From Bacteroidia bacterium (lineage in GTDB: Bacteria; Bacteroidota; Bacteroidia; Bacteroidales; Azobacteroidaceae): DNA of 11,188 bases. The DNA is taken from assembly GCA_025996815.1 (NCBI GenBank), contig BNTT01000094.1, positions 1-11,188 of the forward strand. Reading direction: 5' to 3'. How positions within the stretch are numbered: position 1 is the first letter of the stretch; each line of letters starts with the position of its first letter. The notes beneath the pieces are model-generated. The model was not told where the DNA came from. It ran no database searches and worked only from the letters and a program-made list of their open reading frames with translations. The position numbers and the translations under genes are program-made. Of this stretch, positions 1 to 5,436 are shown one piece after another.

Positions 1-48
1 GAGGTGTTCCAACCTAAAAGACCAATCAGGTAAATCTGATTCGTTCAT
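1..48 (-). CDS. 5' end of an unidentified gene running off the window
   Basis: Read on the minus strand, an ATG at 48-46 opens 16 sense codons to the window edge, giving MNESDLPDWSFRLEHL. The case for a real gene is positional: a good Bacteroidetes-type promoter lies at 112-83 on the same strand, leaving a leader of roughly 30 nt before the ATG. An ATG a few bases further upstream (55-53) is in another frame and stops after nine codons. The peptide is too short for a family call. The rest of the gene lies outside the window, so the start is an inference from the promoter and the open frame. Confidence 0.45.
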   Translation of the reverse strand, partial: MNESDLPDWSFRLEHL

Positions 49-82
49 AGTTCATTTCTTTTATATTTGTCAAATGACATTG

Positions 83-112
83 CAAAGGTAATGTATTTTT
101 TTGAATTTTCAA
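83..112 (-). promoter_or_regulatory. Bacteroidetes-type promoter for the leftward gene
   Basis: On the minus strand the -7 box TACCTTTG occupies 90-83 and a TTG -33 box occupies 112-110, with 19 nt between them. This is the usual spacing for the primary sigma factor of Bacteroidetes. It drives transcription leftward into the ATG at 48. It faces away from the promoter at 211-241, so 49-210 is a divergent intergenic region. Confidence 0.6.
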
Positions 113-149
113 CCATTTCGGTAATTTTAGTATTTAAATTTTGTCAAAT

Positions 150-168
150 TTAAGATGCGTTTGCCCTG
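150..168 (+). repeat. Solo copy of the end of the 5126-5331 element
   Basis: The 19-mer TTAAGATGCGTTTGCCCTG is identical to the right terminal repeat of the foldback element at 5311-5331, in the same orientation. No matching left end is nearby, so this is either a remnant of a second copy or an independently dispersed motif. As at the other locus, it lies a short distance upstream of a plus-strand promoter. Confidence 0.55.
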
Positions 169-185
169 GAATGTTTTTCTGAAAA

Positions 186-197
186 ATTTTGCAAAAT
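186..197. promoter_or_regulatory. Palindrome ATTTTGCAAAAT upstream of the CAP-gene promoter
   Basis: A perfect 12-bp palindrome ends 13 bp before the -33 box at 211. The same 12-mer occurs at 10369-10380, beside the inferred transcription start of the XRE-type regulator gene. It could be a protein-binding site, but the sequence is A/T-rich and the role is inferred only from position and recurrence. Confidence 0.3.
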
Positions 198-210
198 CAT
201 TGAAAATTGT

Positions 211-241
211 TTTGTCAATTCAAAAATAATATTTACCTTTG
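211..241 (+). promoter_or_regulatory. Bacteroidetes-type promoter of the envelope-gene run
   Basis: TTTG at 211-214 and TACCTTTG at 234-241 are 19 nt apart, matching the Bacteroidetes -33/-7 consensus. Transcription should start near 248. It is the only convincing plus-strand promoter before the genes at 395-2528, so it probably drives them as an operon. Confidence 0.7.
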
Positions 242-261
242 CACCCGAAAATTAAAAAAAT

Positions 262-288
262 GTCATTGCGGGCTTGGCCAGCAATCCC
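262..288. repeat. Small palindromic repeat in the 5' leader
   Basis: The core at 265-285 (ATTGCGGGCTTGG, then CCAGCAAT) is an imperfect inverted repeat with ATTGC/GCAAT outer arms and GGC/GCC inner arms. It resembles the small dispersed palindromes found in intergenic regions of many bacteria. The 17-mer ATGTCATTGCGGGCTTG covering its left arm (260-276) recurs exactly at 483-499, and the shorter TGTCATTGCGG recurs at 5344-5354. In the transcript it would form a hairpin in the leader of the CAP gene. Confidence 0.45.
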
Positions 289-379
289 ATGAAAGAAAAA
301 ATGCAAATGATGAGAAAAGCAATACAGCACTATCAACAGCATCAACAAGTGGCTTCAACCCCTTGTTCGCAAAGACGTA

Positions 380-389
380 CCCCCCCCCC
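380..389 (+). repeat. Homopolymer of 10 C at the start of the CAP gene
   Basis: Ten consecutive C residues lie immediately before the open frame of the CAP-domain gene, in an A/T-rich leader. A 34-codon ATG-started frame (289-393) runs into the tract and stops at the TAA at 391-393. With nine Cs that frame would continue in phase into the CAP gene. Eleven Cs would lead instead to the TGA at 399-401. Such tracts are typical switches for phase-variable surface genes, and also typical sites of sequencing error. Confidence 0.75.
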
Positions 390-394
390 ATAAT

Positions 395-1684
395 TTGCTG
401 ATAATCAGTAAGTTACGAGCGTTTGTTCAAATAAAATTTATCAGTTGCAACAGGGCATTTTGCCTTGCTGTGGCTTTTCCTTATGTCATTGCGGGCTTGC
501 TACTCTCCACCGCCTCGCTCCACGCTCAAACCGATTTTGAGCAATGGAAAGCGCAGCAGCAAAAGGAGTTTCGCGAATATTCGGAGCGGCAAAAAGGCAA
601 GGCTACCGTTGCCGACACTGTGCGCAAGCCTCAGGAGAAGGTGCCGGATGTTCCAAAAACGCCCGTTCTCAAAGAGCCAAAGCCTGTTGCGCCACCTGTT
701 ACAGAGCCAAAGCCCGTTGCAACACCAACAGTGGAGCCGAAACCGGTTGTCGCGCCCACCACGAAGCCGAAACGACTGCCTACCGGCGATGCGGAGAGAA
801 TGCAATACATTGCCCGCGAGTATCTGCGAATTAAACAGGCAATGCCTGCCGAGCAATTCACACAAAAAAGCAGCCCTCAACATCCCTACGCACTGGGTGT
901 TGTGAAAAATGAGGTTTTGCAGCTGGCTCTCGACAATGTGAATTTGGCGCGGTTTATTGCCGAACTTCCCAACAAGGTGGTGCTGGACGAGAGTCAAACG
1001 ATATACGCCCAAGCGGCGGCTGTTACAATGGATGCCTTGCAGGGATTAACTCACTCTCCGGAACGCCCCGCAAATATGTCCGATGATTTTTATGAAAACG
1101 CATGCAAGGGGGCTTCAACGTCCAATTTATCTATGGGTTCTACGCTTCCAAATTCAGTTTGGAGATATATGGACGATAGCAGCGACAGGAACATCGATAG
1201 GGTTGGGCATCGGCGTTGGATTTTATCGCCGAAGATGGGAAAAACGGTATTCGGGTTGTCCGGTAGGTTTTCTGCAATGTATACTTTTGACAAATCACAA
1301 ACATTTGCGCCCGAACGGGGCTATATTACGTGGCCCAACGGCGTGTTTCCGGTCAATGAAATGCAAGACTATATGGCGTGGTCTATCTCAATAGACCCCA
1401 AAATGGACGAAATGGACGATGATAGTGCAATTTCTATTGAGCTTGTGCGCGTGAGCGATGGCAAAACATGGACAATAAAACCCGACGAGGACAGGTCTGA
1501 CGGGCAATATTGCACCATTAGCCATACTTCTTATGGGTGGTATCCTGCCATTATTTTTCGCCCGTCATACATGAACGAAACAACTATGTATAGCAAAAAT
1601 GACACATTCAGGGTAACGGTCAAGGGGCTTTCCAAACCGATTCACTACGAGGTGAAATTTTTTGATGTGAATGATGTAAAATAA
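395..1684 (+). CDS. Exported CAP (SCP/PR1-like) domain protein with proline-rich linker
   Basis: Residues about 22-44 are hydrophobic and end in LHA-QTD, a signal-peptidase I site with the A-Q common in Bacteroidetes. A charged QWKAQQQKEFREY stretch follows, then a 10-residue repeat (EPKPV-x5) at about 94-126. A CAP-like domain covers about 172-300, with ALDNVNLARF, the THSPERP segment and GHRRWILSP as its best landmarks. A beta-rich tail of about 130 residues reaches the C terminus. CAP proteins are secreted or envelope proteins of varied, often unknown function; some bind lipids or act as peptidases. No ATG precedes the signal peptide: 395 is a TTG, and the frame is open back to 314. The true start may be the ATG at 289 joined through the 10-C tract. 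A 55-aa lipoprotein gene follows 16 bp downstream, so co-transcription is likely. The CAP call is fairly sure; the start is not. Confidence 0.8.
   Translation: MLIISKLRAFVQIKFISCNRAFCLAVAFPYVIAGLLLSTASLHAQTDFEQWKAQQQKEFREYSERQKGKATVADTVRKPQEKVPDVPKTPVLKEPKPVAPPVTEPKPVATPTVEPKPVVAPTTKPKRLPTGDAERMQYIAREYLRIKQAMPAEQFTQKSSPQHPYALGVVKNEVLQLALDNVNLARFIAELPNKVVLDESQTIYAQAAAVTMDALQGLTHSPERPANMSDDFYENACKGASTSNLSMGSTLPNSVWRYMDDSSDRNIDRVGHRRWILSPKMGKTVFGLSGRFSAMYTFDKSQTFAPERGYITWPNGVFPVNEMQDYMAWSISIDPKMDEMDDDSAISIELVRVSDGKTWTIKPDEDRSDGQYCTISHTSYGWYPAIIFRPSYMNETTMYSKNDTFRVTVKGLSKPIHYEVKFFDVNDVK
674..772 (+). repeat. 30-bp tandem repeat encoding EPKPV units
   Basis: Three 30-bp units beginning at 674, 704 and 734, plus a diverged fourth (KPKR) at 764, encode a proline-rich linker between the signal region and the CAP domain. 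Such linkers typically span a cell wall or the periplasm. The units differ at several third positions, so the array is not freshly expanded. Confidence 0.7.
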
Positions 1685-1700
1685 TTAAAAATAAATGACA

Positions 1701-1868
1701 ATGAACAAAAAAGTGATGATTTTGGCTGCTGCGGCAGTGGTTGCAGGCACAATGATTGTGGGCTGCAGAAGTAGTAATGTGCAACAGCGCGTATCCGACG
1801 GGCAAAGGGGGAAAATCAATTCCAACACTGAGCAGTATCGCACGCGGACGAGTACGGAAATGAGATGA
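1701..1868 (+). CDS. Small lipoprotein (55 aa), paralogue of the next gene's N-terminus
   Basis: ATG at 1701, TGA at 1866-1868. The product has a lysine-rich start (MNKKV), a hydrophobic stretch and a lipobox MIVGC with the acylated cysteine at position 22. Only about 33 hydrophilic residues follow, rich in R, T, S and N. The first 22 residues match the next gene's signal (MKKKFIFAATAVIAGVMITGC) almost position for position, and the DNA is also similar, including the CAATG start context. This suggests a tandem duplication in which one copy lost or exchanged its body. It lies 16 bp after the CAP gene and 54 bp before its paralogue, so it is probably in the same operon. Function is unknown. Very short lipoproteins can be lysis/entry-exclusion or envelope-stress peptides, but nothing here shows that. 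Confidence 0.7.
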   Translation: MNKKVMILAAAAVVAGTMIVGCRSSNVQQRVSDGQRGKINSNTEQYRTRTSTEMR

Positions 1869-1873
1869 TTACG

Positions 1874-1917
1874 AATTAAAAATTACAAATTAAGAATTAA
1901 CAATTTTTAAAATTAAA
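1874..1917. repeat. A/T-only intergenic repeat with a weak 9-bp inverted repeat
   Basis: The gap between the two lipoprotein genes is almost pure A/T, with repeated AATTAAAAATT-like words. TTAAAAATT at 1876-1884 pairs with AATTTTTAA at 1902-1910. It could be a weak hairpin in the mRNA, or simply low-complexity leader as is common in this phylum. No promoter box is present. Confidence 0.3.
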
Positions 1918-1922
1918 AGACA

Positions 1923-2528
1923 ATGAAAAAGAAGTTTATTTTCGCTGCTACGGCAGTGATTGCAGGCGTAATGATTACGGGCTGCGGGAGTGTTAAACCG
2001 GTGGCACAAGCGAAAGGCGCACAGGTGTTGCAGTCAAACGTTTGTCAAGAGTTGCAGGAGGCGAGTCCGTCGACGCGCGCAGTGGGACAAGGGACGCATT
2101 TTAAAGAGCAGACCGCCCGAAACATTGCGGAAACGCAAGCACGAGCGGCATTTGCTCGAGCCTTGTCGTCCAAAATTAAGACGGCAACGTCCGAAGAAAC
2201 GTTGGGTTATGACCTCTATTCGGGCGACGGGGCTTCGGGGGCTGCTGTGAGTGACCAGGGTGCAAAGCAAAACGATTTTGCACAAAGTATTGCAAATGAG
2301 ACAATAAGCAACACCGTGGTGATTAAAACCTACAGGGAATTGCTGCCCAACAATCAGTACAACGTGTGGGTGTGTTTGGAATCCCAGGCTGGTGTTGCCG
2401 ACATTGCCGCAAAAGTGGCTCAAAAGGTGCAACAGCGCATTCCCGATGAGGAGAAAATGAAGATGAATTTTGAGTTCGACCAGTATCGCAAGCGCGTGGA
2501 AGCCGAACTTGAGAAAAATCAACAGTGA
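1923..2528 (+). CDS. LPP20-like lipoprotein
   Basis: A 201-aa lipoprotein with lipobox MITGC and acylated Cys21. After a short linker (to about residue 55), an alanine-rich helix (NIAETQARAAFARALSSKI) is followed by a spacer, then TISNTVVIKTYRELL and a YNVWVCLES strand. The C-terminal helix has the EEKMKMNFEFDQYRKRVEAE pattern. The order of Ala-rich helix, strand pair and charged C-terminal helix fits the LPP20-type lipoproteins seen in many Bacteroidetes. These are envelope proteins of unclear role, related in fold to flagellar-assembly FlgT-type domains. No catalytic residues are evident. It sits between a truncated-looking paralogue and the TPR gene, whose N-terminal domain seems to be of the same type. 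The lipoprotein call is firm; the LPP20 family is by pattern only. Confidence 0.75.
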   Translation: MKKKFIFAATAVIAGVMITGCGSVKPVAQAKGAQVLQSNVCQELQEASPSTRAVGQGTHFKEQTARNIAETQARAAFARALSSKIKTATSEETLGYDLYSGDGASGAAVSDQGAKQNDFAQSIANETISNTVVIKTYRELLPNNQYNVWVCLESQAGVADIAAKVAQKVQQRIPDEEKMKMNFEFDQYRKRVEAELEKNQQ

Positions 2529-2536
2529 TGAAATTT

Positions 2537-2567
2537 GTCTGAATCAGGATTTAGTCCTGATTCAGAC
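2537..2567 (+). terminator. Perfect 13-bp hairpin after the LPP20-like gene
   Basis: GTCTGAATCAGGA (2537-2549) pairs perfectly with TCCTGATTCAGAC (2555-2567) around a TTTAG loop, 8 bp after the stop codon. AAATTT precedes it, but only ATTATCAATTTG follows, so the U-tract is poor. It may be a partial terminator that lowers expression of the downstream TPR gene, an mRNA-stabilising hairpin, or a dispersed palindrome. Confidence 0.5.
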
Positions 2568-2602
2568 ATTATCAATTTGAAAAACAAAAAAAATATAAAA
2601 CG

Positions 2603-4141
2603 ATGAAATGCGTAAAAAAACACATTATTTTTTGCTTGCTGTTGTTTACAGTAAGCAGTGGTTTCGCGGAAAAGAAAACTTTTCTGCGTGAATATACCTA
2701 CGAGGCAAGCAAATTGGACAACAAGGAAAGTTCGCGGACGATTGCCACTACCGAAATGCGTAATATTTTGTTGCGTGAGATTGGAACGTTCATACAATCC
2801 GAACAACAAATAACGGTGCAGGGCAATAAGCAGGACTATGCAGAAAAAACAGAAGCCATCACGGCAGGCGTTGTAGCGATGAAAGTGCTTGATGAACAAT
2901 GGGACGGCAAAGCCAAAATTTACTACATCAAAGCCGAAATGGAGGTTGACCCCGATGATGTGAACAAACGCATCGCCGAAGTGCTCAACGACAAGCAAAC
3001 AACCAAAGAGTTGGAAGAATCCCGCAAACAAACGCAGGAGGCGAAAGCAGAAATAGCCAAGTTGAAAAGTGAAATGGACGCACTGCAAAAACAATTTGCT
3101 ATGGAAACCGATGCGATGAAACGCGCGTTGGCAGAAGAAAAAAGCAAAACTTTGCAAGCCTCATATACCAAACAGGTGGATAAACTTTCTGCGGAAGAAT
3201 ATATTACGAGAGGTCGTAATGCCTTGGAAAACAGACAGTATGATTTGGCAATCGAAAATTTCCAAAAAGCAATTAGCGTGGACCCAAATTCTACAATTGC
3301 ATATTACCAGATAGGAGAGGTTTATAGAAGACAGAAAAAATATTCGGAAGCCATAGAATATTTTCAAAAGATGATTCAATTAGACCCCAATGCATTTGGA
3401 TATAGTGCCTTAGGAGATATTTATGCAACACAGGGAAAATATACAGAAGCCATAGAATATTGTCAAAAGGCGATTCAGTTAGAACCAAATGAGGCATCTG
3501 GATATTACCATTTAGGAGAGGTTTATGGAAGACAGAAAAAATATCCGGAAGCCATAGAATATTTACAAAAGGCTATTCGCGTAGACCCAAATGCTACATT
3601 AGGATATATCTTCTTAGGAGATGTTTATCAAAAACAGGAAAAATATCCAGAAGCCATTGAAAATTATCAAAAAGGGATTCGAGCAGACCCAAATTATACA
3701 CTAGGATATACCAAATTAGGAGATGTTTATGCAAAACAGGAAAAATATCCAGAAGCCATTGAAAATTATCAAACGGCGATTCGATTAGACCCAAATAGTA
3801 TATCTGGATACTTCGGCTTAGGAAATATTTATGAAAAACAAGAAAAATATCCGGAAGCCATTGAAAATTTTCAAAAGGCTATTCGTGTATACCCATATGG
3901 ATTATTATATTTCAGCTTAGGAGATATTTATGCAAAACAGGAAAAATATCCAGAAGCCATTGAAAATTATCAAAAGGCGATTCAGTTAGAACCAAAGAGG
4001 GCGGGCCTCTATGTTCATTTGGGAGATGCTTATGTAGCACAGAAAAAATATCCGGAAGCCATTGCAGCCTATCAAAATGCGGCAAGGTTGGGAGATGCTT
4101 GGGCGCAGAAGTGGTTGAAAGAGAAAGGTTATGATTGGTAA
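2603..4141 (+). CDS. Exported TPR protein with LPP20-like N-terminal domain and coiled coil
   Basis: The 512-aa product starts with a signal peptide (KK, hydrophobic core, SSGFA-E at about 22). Residues about 25-125 form a conserved-looking domain (REYTYEASKLD, LLREIGTFIQSE, ITAGVVAMKVLDEQWDGKAKIYYIKAEMEVDPDDV, given here in pieces). Its helix/strand order recalls the LPP20-like lipoprotein just upstream. A charged coiled coil covers about 130-190. From residue 197, nine TPR units of 34 residues (the seventh has 33) run nearly to the end with the YPEAIENYQKAI-x-DPN consensus, and the tail is WAQKWLKEKGYDW. TPRs bind protein partners, so this is probably a periplasmic or surface scaffold. Internal repeats are unusually alike in DNA as well. 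The caspase-like gene follows after 88 bp. Exact role unknown. Confidence 0.85.
   Translation: MKCVKKHIIFCLLLFTVSSGFAEKKTFLREYTYEASKLDNKESSRTIATTEMRNILLREIGTFIQSEQQITVQGNKQDYAEKTEAITAGVVAMKVLDEQWDGKAKIYYIKAEMEVDPDDVNKRIAEVLNDKQTTKELEESRKQTQEAKAEIAKLKSEMDALQKQFAMETDAMKRALAEEKSKTLQASYTKQVDKLSAEEYITRGRNALENRQYDLAIENFQKAISVDPNSTIAYYQIGEVYRRQKKYSEAIEYFQKMIQLDPNAFGYSALGDIYATQGKYTEAIEYCQKAIQLEPNEASGYYHLGEVYGRQKKYPEAIEYLQKAIRVDPNATLGYIFLGDVYQKQEKYPEAIENYQKGIRADPNYTLGYTKLGDVYAKQEKYPEAIENYQTAIRLDPNSISGYFGLGNIYEKQEKYPEAIENFQKAIRVYPYGLLYFSLGDIYAKQEKYPEAIENYQKAIQLEPKRAGLYVHLGDAYVAQKKYPEAIAAYQNAARLGDAWAQKWLKEKGYDW
3191..4093 (+). repeat. 102-bp tandem repeats encoding the TPR array
   Basis: About nine units of 102 bp (one of 99 bp) encode the TPRs. 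Several units share long near-identical DNA. For example, the stretches at about 3715-3780 and 3919-3984 (GGAGATGTTTATGCAAAACA and following, against GGAGATATTTATGCAAAACA) differ at only a few bases over about 65 bp. Outer units are more diverged, which fits recent internal duplication or gene conversion. The number of units probably varies between strains. Confidence 0.8.
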
Positions 4142-4229
4142 AAAGTAATTTAGTGATTGAGTTAAATAAGATATGGAGGGTGCTGAAAATCCATAAAAGA
4201 GTAGGCAAATTTTTTAAAATTTTAAAATT

Positions 4230-4994
4230 ATGACAGTATTTATTTTTGAATCTCTAAGAGAGATTGACCCGAAAACAGGAAAACAAATTCATGAGTTTCT
4301 CAATGAAAAAGGGATTCCAAATGAATTTAATCCGTTCCACTCAAAAAATGAACTTCTTGACTTACTTCGTGAAATCAAAAAGAAAATTGCAATTAACAAT
4401 ATTCAACCGTATGTCCATTTCGATTGTCACGGCAACGATGATGGCATTGTAGTTGTCAAAAATGATGGCACAGAAGAATTAATAACTTGGGGTGAGATAA
4501 GAGATGCATTTGAGGAAATCTACATTGCATCAGGGCAACAATCTATTATTTGTATGTCTTCGTGTGAAGGATTTAATGTAGCTAAATTAGTTGCTTGCTT
4601 TAAGCCATGCCCATATAAATACGTTTGTGGTTCATTTGAAAAAATATCATTCCAAGATAGTTACAATGGATATACAAAGTTTTATGAACTCATTTTTAAT
4701 GGAACTTCAATACATGACGCAACTGTTGAAATACATACGGATTTAAGTTTGGAGAAGTTGAAATTTCTTGCATATGATTCCAAACAACTTTATAAAATCG
4801 GATTTGATGGATACATAAACACACTATGCACTGAAGAAAAACTAAAGCAAAGAAAAGAAAGTGCGAAAACAAGTTTATCAAAAGATGGACATATATCAAG
4901 AGAACAAATTGATAAATTGAATCATGCATATTCTCTTGAAGGTCAAAAAGAGTTGTTAGAACGGTATGCAAAAATATTTTTCTCTCTGCAATAA
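4230..4994 (+). CDS. Caspase/CHAT-like cysteine peptidase candidate
   Basis: The 254-aa product has no signal peptide or membrane segment, so it should be cytoplasmic. YVHFDCHGNDDG (from about 61) and SIICMSSCEG (from about 105) look like the His and Cys motifs of clan CD peptidases: a beta strand ending in H-G with candidate catalytic His67, then a beta strand ending in a small-residue Cys motif with candidate Cys112. The spacing and an ITWGEIRDAF segment between them match small caspase/CHAT-like proteins known from Bacteroidetes. The C-terminal 80 residues are helical and charged. The gene is clearly more A/T-rich than its neighbours and follows a TPR gene by 88 bp with no promoter that I can see, ending at a strong terminator. 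TPR plus CHAT/caspase pairings occur in signalling and defence, but the TPR partner here is exported, so direct contact is unproven. Peptidase activity is inference. Confidence 0.6.
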   Translation: MTVFIFESLREIDPKTGKQIHEFLNEKGIPNEFNPFHSKNELLDLLREIKKKIAINNIQPYVHFDCHGNDDGIVVVKNDGTEELITWGEIRDAFEEIYIASGQQSIICMSSCEGFNVAKLVACFKPCPYKYVCGSFEKISFQDSYNGYTKFYELIFNGTSIHDATVEIHTDLSLEKLKFLAYDSKQLYKIGFDGYINTLCTEEKLKQRKESAKTSLSKDGHISREQIDKLNHAYSLEGQKELLERYAKIFFSLQ

Positions 4995-5037
4995 AATAGA
5001 AGTATATTTTAAAGATACTTGCTACAAGCTAACAAGT

Positions 5038-5073
5038 AGAAGAAAGCGCAGGTGTTTGCTTGCGCTTTCTTCT
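5038..5073 (+). terminator. Strong Rho-independent terminator after the peptidase gene
   Basis: AGAAGAAAGCGCA (5038-5050) pairs perfectly with TGCGCTTTCTTCT (5061-5073) around a 10-nt loop, followed by TTTCC. It lies about 45 bp after the stop at 4994 and should end the rightward envelope/peptidase transcription unit. Confidence 0.75.
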
Positions 5074-5125
5074 TTTCCGGAGGGGGATGATGCCGTTGTT
5101 GCTATAAATATGCGCCCCGATTGAG

Positions 5126-5331
5126 CAGGGCAAACGCATCTTAATTTATGTGGAAATCTCTTTTGCGTGTGCGGTAGGCACGAAATATCAATATCGTTGT
5201 ATCACATTCCGTCCCGAATGGGACGGTGGGGTGGGTGGATTCCGGTTTCTACCAATATATTGTGCCTAACCACATACAACACGTCTTTCCTCACAAATAC
5301 CAGTAGAACCAATTAAGATGCGTTTGCCCTG
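5126..5331. mobile_element. 206-bp foldback (MITE-like) repeat element
   Basis: Positions 5126-5146 and 5311-5331 are a perfect 21-bp inverted repeat; its core reads TTAAGATGCGTTTGCCCTG at the right end. Inside it the arms continue as an imperfect inverted repeat: TGTGCGGTAGGCAC around 5168-5181 matches the reverse complement of GTGCCTAACCACAT around 5263-5274. A central hairpin has CCGTCCC (5209-5215) and GGGACGG (5220-5226). No coding frame fits inside. The layout is that of a non-autonomous foldback element. The gap 4995-5436 otherwise holds only the terminator and the next promoter. I see no clear target-site duplication. Confidence 0.55.
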
Positions 5332-5348
5332 ATAAAAAGGCTTTGTCA

Positions 5349-5380
5349 TTGCGGAGTTTGAAAAATTATTTGTACCTTTG
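5349..5380 (+). promoter_or_regulatory. Bacteroidetes-type promoter of the reductase operon
   Basis: TACCTTTG at 5373-5380 is an exact -7 box; the best -33 match is TTG at 5349-5351, 21 nt upstream. The promoter starts 17 bp outside the foldback element. Expected transcription start is near 5387, giving a leader of about 50 nt to the ATG at 5437. It also shows that a TTG start at 5398 is unlikely to be the main one. Confidence 0.65.
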
Positions 5381-5436
5381 CAGCGTTCTTCAGATTATTG
5401 ATTGGAAGATTTTATAATATTAAAAAATTAAATACA

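Noticed and set aside
207..401. 64-codon plus-strand frame starting with TTG before the CAP gene
   Set aside because: It starts upstream of the inferred transcription start (promoter boxes at 211-241 lie inside it), has low-complexity protein and no ATG.
3191..4093. Regular direct repeats as a possible CRISPR array
   Set aside because: The 102-bp period encodes TPRs continuously; there are no short identical repeats separated by unique spacers and no cas genes.
3291..4208. Several short minus-strand frames with repeated FDNFQWLLDIFPVLHKHLL-like protein
   Set aside because: They are the antisense of the TPR repeat units, so their periodicity is inherited from the coding strand.
2603..4994. 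Type III-E CRISPR Craspase (TPR-CHAT)
   Set aside because: The TPR and peptidase parts are separate proteins, the TPR protein is exported, and neither a gRAMP effector nor an array is in the window.
5398..5436. Upstream TTG extension of the aldo/keto reductase
   Set aside because: The ATG at 5437 starts directly with the Tat signal; the extension would add 13 residues before it and lies in the expected leader.
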